Shown: piece by piece, positions 55,007 to 64,000 of the stretch
Layout of the letters: the number at the start of each line of letters is the position of its first letter
Position numbering within the stretch: position 1 is the first letter of the stretch
DNA from: Prosapia bicincta
Lineage: Eukaryota > Arthropoda > Insecta > Hemiptera > Cercopidae
Length of the DNA: 64,000 nt
Assembly: GCA_036971475.1 (NCBI GenBank)
Contig: JBAIZL010000008.1
Span: 4,066,501 to 4,130,500 of the forward strand
Direction: 5' to 3'
The notes under the pieces: generated by a model
What the model was told of the DNA's origin: nothing
Databases searched by the model: none
The model's input: only the letters and a program-made list of their open reading frames with translations
Program-made: the position numbers and the translations under genes

Positions 55007-55296
55007 TACTTTCTAAAATAATAGCATGTTTTAGAAATACTTAGATTGTACATATTTTATTCATCGAGGATATATAATGTTTCATTGATGTACGCAAAAA
55101 CTTAAGAATGGATCTCCAGATTAAATGGCATTTAAAAATAAAATTTGTTATGCAACTTAAAATACATGATTGAACCTTGATATATTGTTTACCTGCATTA
55201 ATTGTTCGTATTCAACTGTGAAGTTGAATTGTCTGTATTTTCTAAACGTTTTAGAATTTAATTAAATGCTTAATTAAAATTTCATTTTCATTTCAG

Positions 55297-55553
55297 ATCA
55301 AAAGAACTTCAATGTCACGACTGAAGAATTATTGAACCGATGTAAGAACAACATCAACATTTGGAAAAACCTTGAAAAGAGTAAAGGGAATTTTAGGACA
55401 AAACATGTAGCCATGCACCCTTCAGTGATGGACGCTCTGACTTCCATAGAAAATAAACAACAAGAACAGCACATTCTTGTTACAGGTTCTTTACACCTAA
55501 TAGGTGCAGTACTCAGTATTTTAGATCCTGATTTGACCATTTCGTATTCTTAG
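55297..55553 (+). CDS. FPGS: FPGS terminal exon (intact)
   Basis: Acceptor ATTTCAG. Completes Asp, then QKNFNVTTEELLNRCKNNIN, IWKNLEKSKGNF, HVAMHPSVMDALTSIENKQQ, HILVTGSLHLIGAVLSILDP, DLTISYS, TAG at 55551-55553. VTGSLHL.G.VL..L.P is the universal C-terminus of FPGS. Phase matches the donor at 47341. Confidence 0.97.
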
Positions 55554-55666
55554 ATTAACATGTAGATTAAGTTAAACAATGAATTATTACTTGTTTGATT
55601 AACATTAGGTATAATGTTTTTAAAATATAACAGACATTAACTAAATATATAAAGGAATTGTTACTA

Positions 55667-55672
55667 AATAAA
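55667..55672 (+). promoter_or_regulatory. candidate poly(A) signal for FPGS
   Basis: AATAAA 114 bases after the stop. In such AT-rich sequence this is expected often, so support is weak. Confidence 0.4.
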
Positions 55673-55847
55673 ATAATTCTTATTTTATTTGAATAAACGC
55701 ATTTTCCTTTGATTTAATGATGTATAAGTATTTTATTACCTTATGCATGTTTTTCCCAATAATAATGAAATAAATAGGAGTGTTGTGGATGGTAAACAAT
55801 AATTTGTAATAATAATAGAAGACGGTTGATATATAAGTAAATAACAT

Positions 55848-55892
55848 TTATGTTTTGACAGGTAGTTTGCGATCTTCATCAGCCATATACAT
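55848..55892 (-). ncRNA. possible degenerate hammerhead
   Basis: Minus strand: CTGATGA box intact, AGATC start of stem II, CAAA instead of GAAA, then AACAT-AA-ATGTT as a good stem III ending in UUA. Stem II and stem I are poor. Lies just left of the Tigger at 55905. Confidence 0.35.
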
Positions 55893-55904
55893 GAAATTAA
55901 TATA

Positions 55905-56037
55905 TAGTAATACCCCGTACTTATATGATAGGTGGTGCCGAGCAACAACCGTGTAAGTCGAATTCGTGTGGTCGGATACATAAGAATCATGCTTAATTGG
56001 GGTCAAAGACTAAATAAACTCATAATTTAGAAGAAAA

Positions 56038-56100
<63 letters not shown>

Positions 56101-57334
56101 TCTTAAATACATAATGCAAAAAAATTGTATTATATACACATACATATTATTTTGATCACATACATTTTATTATATCATATACATATTGCAAAGAAGTTAT
56201 TTTGAAATAGAATACTTCATAAAATCTAATAAATTAGTTTGAAGAATTGATGATTTTTCTTCAGAATTTCCCCATAGCTTGCTAATTTATTTGTTTTGTG
56301 GCAGAAATACACTCATTGTTGGAGTCTGTTTTCCAAAATTTATAAGCCTTACACAGTTAAACTAAGGTCTTTTGTCAAGTTTCCAATAGTCATATCAATC
56401 TTCTACGTCCACTGGGTCTAAAGAATCAGCGTTTTTAAAGTTTGCTTTTGCTCACGCATTTCTGTGAACTCATCAATTAATTGTCAGCTCCTGGTTGTGA
56501 AAATCCAGCAGTACTTGAACGTCATCATTATCTACTTCAAAATTGAGTTTTCTGGCAAAACCGACAACTTCTTTAATCATATCAGCAATTTCCCCAGACT
56601 TTGGCACTGATTCAGCTTAAGTTTAAGTGTGGACAAAAATAGACACACCTTTTTCCAAATCCCATTCAAAGCTTTTTTGTGAATTTTCATTCGAAGATTG
56701 CCCAATGATTCTCAAAGCATCTAAAACCTTGCATTGTTTCTAACAATCTGCAACAGAGAGGTTGTTGTTCTGTCTCATAGCAGATGGGCAAATGATCATT
56801 TTGTTTAATAAACTTTAAATGTTTTGATGATTCCCTCATTTATCGGTTCAAGGAAACTAGTTGTGTTTGGTAGCAAAAATATCACTTTCACACGTGTGTT
56901 CAAATTAGTTGAAGTAGTAGCAGGATGGCCAGATGCATTGTCAATTAATATGAATTACTTTAAAAGGAATTTGTTTAGACTGACAATACCGTTCAACTTG
57001 AGGTATGACATGATGACCAAACCCGTCCTCAAAAAGGGAAACTGTCACCCAAGCCTTCCGATTTGACTTCTAAATCACGGGCAAGCTAGCTTTAGAAATA
57101 TTTTCTAATGCCCTTGGATTTTCTGAGCGATAAACCATGAGAGGTTGAAATTACAATCACCAGCTCTATTTGTGCGAACCATCACTTTAAATCAATCTTT
57201 GGCAACCTTAAAACCGGGAAATATTTTCTCTTCATGCTCTGTAAAAGTTCTAGGCATTTTCTTCTAGCACAAAACAAAAACCATGTAACTTGGGAATCAC
57301 GTAATGTGGGGTAGCGTAAGTCGAGGTATTACTG
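55905..57334 (-). mobile_element. Tigger-type element with transposase relic
   Basis: Left end TAGTAATACCCCGTAC and right end, inverted, CAGTAATACCTCGACTTACG with flanking TA. The interior holds an antisense transposase relic and a (TA)n run (56041-56094). Confidence 0.78.
56760..57000 (-). pseudogene. Tigger transposase relic (second family)
   Basis: Minus strand: FILIDNASGHPATTSTN with the second catalytic Asp, then VKVIFLLPNTTSFLEPINEG and IIKTFK. The third Asp of the usual Q-P-.-D-.-G is Asn/Glu-changed (PINEG). Typical Tigger block order; other parts decayed. Confidence 0.8.
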
Positions 57335-57336
57335 TA

Positions 57337-57770
57337 TTAAAATTACCAAATTAATACAGAAACAAATATAACAATGTTACCTTAAATAAATATCATCCTA
57401 GTATTTTTTTTTTAATATCACAGAATTACACTTATAATAAAGTGTTAGTCATATCTATAAAAATTTTAAATACAATTGAAAATCACAAAAACTCATCAAA
57501 GTTCAAGATTAATAATAACAATCATACATCAACTCGCCCATTAGACTGTAAATTGTATAATATATTCAATCACAATTAAAACCATATATCTCATATAATA
57601 TCATATTTTAAAAGAACCACATCTTACAATTAAAATGTAGATAATACTTATACAATAAGGAAAAATTACAAGACGAAAAAATAAATAATTGATGAGTAGA
57701 ATAAAATACAAACCACCAACAATACTGACTATAGTGTACTGAGAAACTGTGTCATTACTTACATGAATAA

Positions 57771-57784
<14 letters not shown>
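57337..57784. other. intergenic/3' flank, nothing recognised
   Basis: AT-rich. Ends in a T-run before M1. Confidence 0.5.
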
Positions 57785-57799
<15 letters not shown>

Positions 57800-57803
<4 letters not shown>

Positions 57804-57968
57804 TTCTCTTTCTTGACTGAAGAAGATCATGTTGATCGAAATATTTCAAATAATAGTGTATTAAGTGTTTTATTGTGTTTTATATGTGCTTATTTCCAAG
57901 AGATTGCAGTTTTGGACTATTGCCTTTAGGTAAGTCTGTAAGTCTCCTATCAAGTCCAAAAACTCCTA
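57800..57968 (+). mobile_element. PLE terminal module M1
   Basis: Hammerhead, then TTTCCAAGAGATTGCAGTTT, TTTAGGTAAGTCTGTAAGTC, CTATCAAGTCCAAAAAC and (TA)n, into which the LTR element inserted at 57980. No PLE coding sequence is attached. Confidence 0.82.
57808..57852 (+). ncRNA. hammerhead ribozyme, intact core (M1)
   Basis: CTGAAGA at 57817-57823, unpaired A, stem II GATCA-TGT-TGATC (57825-57837), GAAA (57838-57841), TATTTCAA. Identical core to 26108-26148. TTGA (57813-57816) can pair with TCAA (57846-57849). Confidence 0.82.
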
Positions 57969-57979
57969 TATATATATAT

Positions 57980-59478
57980 TGTAACATTTATAGAATGGGC
58001 TATATAATATTATTTAAGAATTGGAAGAATATATTAGAAATAACTCACACAAAATTTAAAAATAAATTCATTAAAAGATTGATTAGATTAAATAGAAACT
58101 AATTTTAGGTAAAAGCGTAGAAAGGTTATAAAACGGTTGTAACATATAAATAAGATATTTGAACTGTAAATACATAAAGAAATTTGTTGTATCAAATAAA
58201 ATTTAAAACAAGATAATCTAATAATAATTATATTCAAACAAAATTGTAAATATTAGTAACATAGGGAATAAGTAATTACTTGAAGGAAAAAGTGAAAAAC
58301 GATTGTAAACAATGAAAGGTTATGTTCTATGAATTCGGCTCAAAACACACACAATTCTAATTATTACAAAAGTAAAACACAAAGACACTTCACACACTAA
58401 TAATAGTAATTAAATAAACACTGGAAGGTTTGTTAAGGATCGGAAAATTGAAACAGTATGTTAACAAAATTAAAACTGGTGAAAACAAGCGCGTTATTAC
58501 ATCAGCTGTAAAAACAAATGGAAGTAGGTCAGAGACAGTCGACTCTAGTGGGAAGGAATCGAACTAAATTATAATCCATATGATTTTTTTTTTAAGAAGG
58601 AGAAGCCGCCATATTAAAAAAACAAACAATTGTTTTAAATCTAAGGACGCGTACTTAGAGTCAGTCTGGCGTGGGACGCCGAGTAAGGTAGCGAATCTGC
58701 CAGGACCAGTCAAAATTCTATTTATTAGAAACTTCGTCAAAATTATACAGATTTGTGAAGAAACTTTACAAGATTAAACAGGGATAAGTGAATTGAAAGA
58801 GTTAATAAAGTGTAAATATAATTTAAAGGAACTAAAACGAATTTAAGTGTGTAAAAAGTGAAATTTGAAGAGAACGGAATCTTACGTAAGCTACCTGCAG
58901 AATTTCGGTATTTGATAAGTTAAGTATATATAGCGCTATAAAAAATAAACTTTAGTGGACTCTTAAGATTATCAGGAAGTTTAAAATTGTACATTAGAAT
59001 ATCTTGTGATTAATAGTAATAAGATCATAATCCAGTTCAAATAGTTTCGCCTTTTTGCTCATTCCAAATTAAAGTTTTTCCATCAGGAAAATATTTATTA
59101 AAACAAATTTCAAAATTTAATATTGTTTTTTCAAAATTTATTTAATTAACAAAAGAAGTAAAAATATAGCCCATGCTATAAACCCCGAGATAGTAAGAGA
59201 TCTTAAAATTAGCCTAGGGTATATGAAAATTTGTAACTAAAAATCAAAGAAAGTGAGTTTCGTATATTGTGTTAAAATTTGTTAAGTTTATTTTTGTTCT
59301 GTGTATTGTTTAAAGGTTGAAATGAAATTGTTATAATAAAGAATTATAAATATTTCTGAGTTTTTTTGTTTTAAATAGAAATTCAAAATAATCATTCAAT
59401 AAAATAATAATAATAAACCCCGTTGCGTCTTTTTTATAATTATGTTATAATTGGCTTGCGTTTTATAAATACTTTACA
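57980..59478 (+). repeat. 5' LTR of gypsy-like element
   Basis: Starts TGTAACATTTATAGAATGGG and ends ATACTTTACA (TG...CA). About 1.5 kb, almost the same as 62455-63938. By eye the first 1.3 kb differ by roughly a dozen substitutions; the last about 150 bp diverge more. Confidence 0.95.
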
Positions 59479-59500
59479 TTTGGCACACCAACGTGGGGTA
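59479..59500 (+). promoter_or_regulatory. primer binding site, first copy
   Basis: TGGCACACCAACGTGGGG directly after the LTR's CA. It resembles tRNA-complementary TGGCGCCCAACGTGGGG-type sites with an altered middle. Confidence 0.6.
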
Positions 59501-59628
59501 CGATTATTAGAAAAATAATAATAAAGAATTAATTATTCAGGAGTTTGTGTTTTAACTAGAAATTAAATATCATTCAATAAAATCAATAATAATAAAACCC
59601 CGTTGCGTTTTTTTTATAATTATGTTAT

Positions 59629-59655
59629 AATTGGCGCAACAACGTGAGGCTCGAT
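59629..59655 (+). promoter_or_regulatory. second PBS-like site in duplicated LTR-end segment
   Basis: GGCGCAACAACGTGAGGCTC follows a second copy of AAAACCCCGTTGCGTTTTTT and TATAATTATGTTATAATT, both also present before the first site. The leader thus contains a partial duplicate of the LTR end plus PBS. Confidence 0.55.
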
Positions 59656-59891
59656 AAAATAAGAGATAAAATTTATTTAGAGAGATTTTGAAACAAAATT
59701 AATTTAGAACTTTTTATATGAAAAACATTTGAACTGGAAATAGATTTTAGAGAAAAATTTTTTGTAAAATTAAACACTGAGTTGAATAGAGTCAAGGCTA
59801 GGTTTAGTAGGTTTATAGTATATATATAAATTGTTTATATTTTGTATAATAAGTTACTTACAGTTGAAAAAAAAAAGAAAAAATATGTCTG

Positions 59892-60665
59892 ATGAGAGGG
59901 AATGATACAATTTGCGGGGAGATAGAGCTTAAAAAACGGGAAAAAGGGACAATTTTGGAAATGAAAGAAATAGAATTGGAAGGCACAGATATGCAAATAG
60001 GAAACATTGAGGTAGAAGAAGCTAGGGGACTACCACCTATGCAAACCCAACAAAAAAAACGGGGAAATAATGAGAATGAAGATTTAAGGGAGATGATGAG
60101 AACTCTCATGGAAATGAGTGTAAAAGGGAGAGAGGATCTAGATAGAAAATTAGATATAAATAATGAAAAAATAAATAGACAATTAGATATAATGGACGAA
60201 ATAAAAAAAGAATTAAATGAAAATAGAGACGAAATAAGAGAGATGAAGGAGGATTTCAAGTTAATAACAAAGGAAATAAGGGAGGAAAATAGGAAAATGA
60301 TAGAGGATATGAGGCAACAGTTGAGGACAGGGAATAATGCTGTAATAGAGGATGTGAGGAAAGACATAGAGGAGAAAGATAGAGAATTAAAGAAGATTAC
60401 AAAAAATTTTGAGGAGACAAAAGAAATAATAGCTGATGTGGTAGAAATTAATGAAAAAGAGATAGAGAAGGTAGAAAATATAACAAAGCAAAACAGGGAA
60501 GAGTTAAGAGTTTTAAATAGGGAGATAGGGAAAGTGGAGAAGAACACAGAAGAAAAAGGAGAGTTAAAATTAAAGGTGATAGGAGAAAGAGAGATAACAG
60601 ATGAGCGTTTTAGGAAAGTCGAAGATGTAAGGGAGAAAATATTAGGAGAGCAGGGAAGGTTATGA
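59892..60665 (+). CDS. gag-like coiled-coil protein
   Basis: 257 residues from ATG at 59892. From about residue 65 it is an almost continuous Glu/Lys/Asn/Ile-rich heptad region (REMMRTLMEMSVKGREDLDR, KLDINNEKINRQLDIMDEIK, onward), predicted to form a long coiled coil. This fits the N-terminal part of arthropod gypsy Gag. No capsid major-homology region or CCHC zinc knuckle is seen. An upstream ATG at 59885 opens only MSDERE before a stop. The reverse-strand ORF is a shadow. Confidence 0.7.
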   Translation: MRGNDTICGEIELKKREKGTILEMKEIELEGTDMQIGNIEVEEARGLPPMQTQQKKRGNNENEDLREMMRTLMEMSVKGREDLDRKLDINNEKINRQLDIMDEIKKELNENRDEIREMKEDFKLITKEIREENRKMIEDMRQQLRTGNNAVIEDVRKDIEEKDRELKKITKNFEETKEIIADVVEINEKEIEKVENITKQNREELRVLNREIGKVEKNTEEKGELKLKVIGEREITDERFRKVEDVREKILGEQGRL

Positions 60666-61043
60666 GATAGAAATAAACTAGGAAAATTAGAAATATGGCA
60701 AATAAAAAATTTAACAATTCAAACCGCAACTAATAAGGAGATTGAAAAGATTAATAAAATGAAAATGGTAATAGGAGAAATAGGAGGAGTTAAATATCTG
60801 TTTCAATGCTTAGTGGTACAAGGCTTATTGAGAAAATTTATCAGAGGTACAGATATGGTAATGAATGTGGAGGCACAACTCGAGTTTGGAAAATGGGAGA
60901 TGGAATTTAAATATGAGAATAACAGAGAAAATAGAAACTATGAAGCAGATGAAAGATACAATGGAGATGTAAACGGTGTTAAGGCAAGGACAGGCGTGGG
61001 GACAAGAAAAGAGCATGGTGCCCACAGTCAATCGGAAAACTAA
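60666..61043 (+). pseudogene. C-terminal half of retropepsin, displaced
   Basis: Open frame reading NLTIQTATNKEIEKINK, then GEIGGVKYLFQCLVVQGLLR and KFIRGTDMVMNVEAQLEF. The ECLVV.GL....ILG.D.L....A...F pattern is the second half of an LTR-element aspartic protease (flap to C-terminal helix). ILG has become IRG. It continues to a Gly/Arg/Glu-rich tail ending at TAA 61041-61043. The active-site DTG half is not upstream but downstream. Confidence 0.65.
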
Positions 61044-61067
61044 GACAATAAGAAACCCAGAAATAGA

Positions 61068-61212
61068 AATTAAATAGAGGAAACAAGTTTACAGGCATTA
61101 ATAGACACAGGCAATAATATGACATGTGTCCAGGAGAACTGGATATTGAAAAATAAAATAGGAAGGGAGATATTAAATATAGGTAAAGGAAGCAATATGA
61201 ATAAACTCTAGG
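61068..61212 (+). pseudogene. N-terminal half of retropepsin (DTG)
   Basis: Same frame as 60666-61043 after two stops: EETSLQALIDTGNNMTCVQE, NWILKNKIGREILNIGKG, TAG. LIDTG (DTG at 61104-61112) followed by N-x-(T)-C-V is the catalytic half of the protease, which should precede 60666. Confidence 0.68.
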
Positions 61213-62454
61213 TGACTATGTGTATAAGAAAACGTTAGCAGGAGATAAGTTTTAAGGGATGGTAACTATATCTACGATAATTTATTGGAAACTTCGTCGA
61301 ATAATGAATAAAAATAAATATGAATCTATGTTAATAAATATTGAAGCATCGTTGTAATAAAAATATGGTAATTGTGTATTTAAACTTCGTCGTATTGTAA
61401 GGGAGAATCTGAGTTGATAAATAATGGAACTTCGTCGTATATATTATATATTATAAAAGAAATATGAATCTATGATAATAAATATTAAAGCATCGTTGTA
61501 ATAAAAATATGGTAATTGTGTATTTAAACTTCGTCGTATTGTAAGGGAGAATCTGCGTTGATATACATAAGTATTAAAACAAAATTTATATTCGTTGATA
61601 TAGGGACAGTATAATCGAAGGAGCTATAGATATGATCAAATAGAGGATATGGGATTGCAACCTTTAAAAATATTAGATGTTAAACTTCATACAAAATAAA
61701 CTGAAATGATATAAGAAAATAATTGAACTGGATGTGAGATTGGAAGGGGAGATAAAATACTAACTTGGAACTGAGAGTTAGATGAAGCTAAAAGCAAAAT
61801 AAATATGAGATAAATAATAAACAAGGAATAAACAGAAATAAGGGAAAGAGAAATGTTATAACCAATTTGACCAAATCTAGACATACTATGACTCGGATAG
61901 GCTGGGATTTAAAGACACAGTATCAGAGAATATATGTTAAATAAATATTGAATCAGACTTATGATTGGAAGGATTCCAATTGTAATAAATGTAAAAAAAA
62001 AAAATATATAATTATGGAAGGAATTGTAAATACCAGAACATGATTTATTGTTACTATATGTTAGAATTGTTAAAGAATTGTTGATTGAATGTTAGTTATA
62101 AGTATATTATATTGTTAGAAGATAAGTTAAGTAATATGTAGCTTGAAGTTTTCAGCTCAGTATTTGATTGTTAAAGAATTCAGATAAAATTGTGTCGTAG
62201 GAATTAAGTATAAATGGACAGTTATAAAAGTAGTAAAGACAATGGACAATAAGTTAGCCAAAGTGTTGAGGTACTTACTCAATAAAAAATGTGTTTAATT
62301 AATTATTAAATAAAATGTACAATTAGGAAATAAATGTCAATTTAAATTTAATTTAAAAAAAAATATGTATATTTAATCAAGCTTGTAAAATGTAAAGAAT
62401 GTGTAATGTAGATATTAGGAATATTTTTTTTATTTAAATTAAATTAGGGGACAT
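61213..62454 (+). other. non-coding interior of LTR element
   Basis: No ORF of note. A tandem duplication, 61316-61413 and 61463-61555 (CATCGTTGTAATAAAAATAT in both), each containing AAACTTCGTCGTATTG. A putative polypurine tract, AGGGGACA, precedes the 3' LTR. Confidence 0.6.
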
Positions 62455-63935
62455 TGTAACATTTATAGAATGGGCTATATAATATTATTTAAGAATTGGA
62501 AGAATATATTAGAAATAACTCACACAAAATTTAAAAAGAAATTCATTAAAAGATTGATTAGATTAAATAGAAACTAATTTTAGGTAAAAGCCTAGAAAGG
62601 TTATAAAACGGTTGTAACATATAAATAAGATATTTGAACTGTAAATACATAAAGAAATTTGTTGTATCAAATAAAATTTAAAACAAGATAATCTAATAAT
62701 AATTATATTCAAACAAAATTGTAAATATTAGTAACATAGGGAATAAGTAATTACTTGAAGGAAAAAGTGAAAAACGATTGTAAACAATGAAAGGTTATGT
62801 TCTATGAATTCGGCTCAAAACACACACAATTCTAATTATTACAAAAGTAAAACACAAAGACACTTCACACACTAATAATAGTAATTAAATAAACACTGGA
62901 AGGTTTGTTAAGGATCGGAAAATTGAAACATTATGTTAACAAAATTAAAACTGGTGAAAACAAGCGTGTTATTGCATCAGCTGTAAAAACAAATGGAAGT
63001 AGGTCAGAGACAGTCGACTCTAGTGGGAAGGAATCGAACTAAATTATAATCGATATGATTTTTTTTTAAGAAGGAGAAGCCGCCATATTAAAAAAACATA
63101 CAATTGTTTAAAATCTAAGGACGCGTAGTTAGAGTCAGTTTGGCGTGGGACGCCGAGTAAGGTAGCGAATCTGCCAGGACCAGTCAAAATTCTATTTATT
63201 AGAAACTTCGTCAAAATTATACAGATTTGTGAAGAAACTTTACAAGATTAAACAGGGATAAGTAAATTGAAAGAGTTAATAAAGTGTAAATATAATTTAA
63301 AGGAACTAAAACGAATTTAAGTGTGTAAAAAGTGAAATTTGAAGAGAACGGAATCTTACGTAAGCTACCTGCAGAATTTCGGTATTTGATAAGTTAAGTA
63401 TATATAGCGCTATAAAAAATAAACTTTAGTGGACTCTTAAGATTATCAGGAAGTTTAAAATTGTACATTAGAATATCTTGTGATTAATAGTAATAAGATC
63501 ATAATCCAGTTCAAATAGTTTCGCCTTTTTGCTCATTACAAATTAAAGTTTTTCCATCAGGAAAATATTTATTAAAACAAATTTCAAAATTTAATATTGT
63601 TTTTTCAAAATTTATTTAATTAACAAAAGAAGTAAAAATATAGCCCATGCTATAAACCCCGAGATAGTAAGAGATCTTAAAATTAGCCTAGAGTATATGA
63701 AAATTTGTAACTAAAAATCAAAGAAAGTGAGTTTCGTATATTGTGTTAAAATTTGTTAAGTTTATTTTTGTTCTGTTTTATGTTTAAATGTTGAAATAAG
63801 AAATGTTATAATAAAGAATTATGAATTGTTCCTGAGTAGTTTTTTGTTTTGTTTTAAATAGAAATTTGATATCATCAATAAAATAAAAATTTAATAGAAA
63901 AAAAAATTAATTGTAAAGAGTTTTATAAATACTTT

Positions 63936-63938
<3 letters not shown>
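62455..63938 (+). repeat. 3' LTR of gypsy-like element
   Basis: Starts TGTAACATTTATAGAATGGG, ends ATACTTTACA at 63938, then (TA)n to the window's end. Confidence 0.95.

Positions 63939-64000
<62 letters not shown>
63939..64000. repeat. (TA)n microsatellite
   Basis: Continuation of the TA tract interrupted by the LTR element at 57980. Confidence 0.9.

Larger units (their letters stand above)
370..55553 (+). other. FPGS: FPGS gene span (partial, 5' exons outside window)
   Basis: Folylpolyglutamate synthase is an ATP-dependent Mur-ligase-family enzyme. It adds gamma-linked glutamates to tetrahydrofolates, retaining them in cytosol and mitochondria. Eight GT-AG-bounded exons with compatible phases join into about 489 codons. 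In order they give the P-loop (GTKGKGSTCAF), the VIEVGIGGEYDCTNIL segment, the central GLDHTSILGDTIEKIAWQKSG block, FLDGAHT, LLFNATGDRD, FCPNL and the C-terminal VTGSLHLIGAVLSILDP. These are the family's blocks in the normal order with none missing after the P-loop region. The start codon and leader are not in the window. Introns are 13.1, 8.3, 14.6, 1.6, 3.8, 4.3 and about 8.0 kb, inflated by nested transposons. The last exon is duplicated (see 51698). Recognition is from remembered family motifs; no search was run. Confidence 0.93.
57980..63938 (+). mobile_element. non-autonomous LTR retrotransposon
   Basis: Two 1.5-kb LTRs, PBS-like sequence, a coiled-coil gag-like ORF and scrambled protease pieces. 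No reverse transcriptase, RNase H or integrase motif found in about 3 kb of interior. Inserted into (TA)n, so the target repeat cannot be measured. Confidence 0.9.

Noticed and set aside
59858..60547. Minus-strand 229-codon Ser/Phe-rich ORF
   Set aside because: Antisense to the Glu/Lys-rich coiled-coil ORF, which opens further and lies between LTRs in the proper orientation.
1..64000. tRNA, rRNA, snRNA, CRISPR arrays, bacterial operons
   Set aside because: None seen. Direct repeats found are minisatellite, tandem duplication or LTR, with none of the spacer structure of CRISPR.

Overview
This is a eukaryotic, AT-rich (by eye well over 65% A+T), intron-dominated piece of an animal genome, most likely an arthropod and probably an insect. 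The evidence is one host gene with GT-AG introns of up to about 14.6 kb, plus a repeat load of Penelope-like elements (PLEs), R1-type and RNase-H-bearing non-LTR retrotransposons, mariner and pogo/Tigger DNA transposons and a gypsy-like LTR element. I see no tRNA, rRNA, CRISPR or bacterial-type operon. Species cannot be named from the sequence.

Host gene. The only host gene I recognise is folylpolyglutamate synthase (FPGS, + strand). Eight in-phase coding exons are visible at 370-491, 13617-13866, 22130-22266, 36871-37054, 38661-38811, 42644-42869, 47198-47340 and 55297-55553. They join with matching phases into about 489 codons. The 5' exons, including start and any mitochondrial leader, lie left of the window. 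The terminal exon exists twice: a decayed copy at 51698-51891 precedes the intact one at 55297. A possible poly(A) signal is at 55667. Everything else between exons is repeat or unassigned intron.

Layout. 0.4-13.6 kb: a 57-bp minisatellite, a head-to-head pair of the main PLE family (PLE-A; 1.5-6.1 kb), a hAT-like relic, a pogo-like element carrying a perfect 110-bp-arm hairpin, a PLE-C relic with a hammerhead-like motif, and several PLE-A fragments. 13.9-22 kb: an RNase-H non-LTR element with an open 3.3-kb ORF inserted in the 3' UTR of another non-LTR element (14-bp target duplication), next to a Tigger element itself split by an R1-type insertion (14-bp duplication). 22-36.8 kb: PLE-B and PLE-D fragments, a chain of palindromes, an internally deleted mariner, a 0.6-kb duplication and a second PLE-A head-to-head pair. 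37-48.7 kb: a foldback hammerhead-bearing element, a mariner relic, more PLE palindromes. 50-57 kb: two pogo MITEs, the duplicated exon and a Tigger relic. 58-64 kb: an LTR element with 1.5-kb LTRs, a coiled-coil gag-like ORF and a scrambled protease, but no RT or integrase.

Main biological signal. Four or five PLE-related families in one gene carry hammerhead ribozyme motifs. Cores look intact in terminal module M1 (26028-26148, 57808-57852) and in the foldback element (39352-39392). A degenerate one is at 9270-9322. In PLE-A a hammerhead-shaped fold starts on the stop codon of the RT/GIY-YIG ORF, has a non-standard core (UCGACAA in place of CUGANGA), and is conserved in at least seven copies. 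PLE-A also recurs as head-to-head inverted dimers with unequal ends. Names PLE-A to PLE-D, M1 and M2 are local labels used only here.
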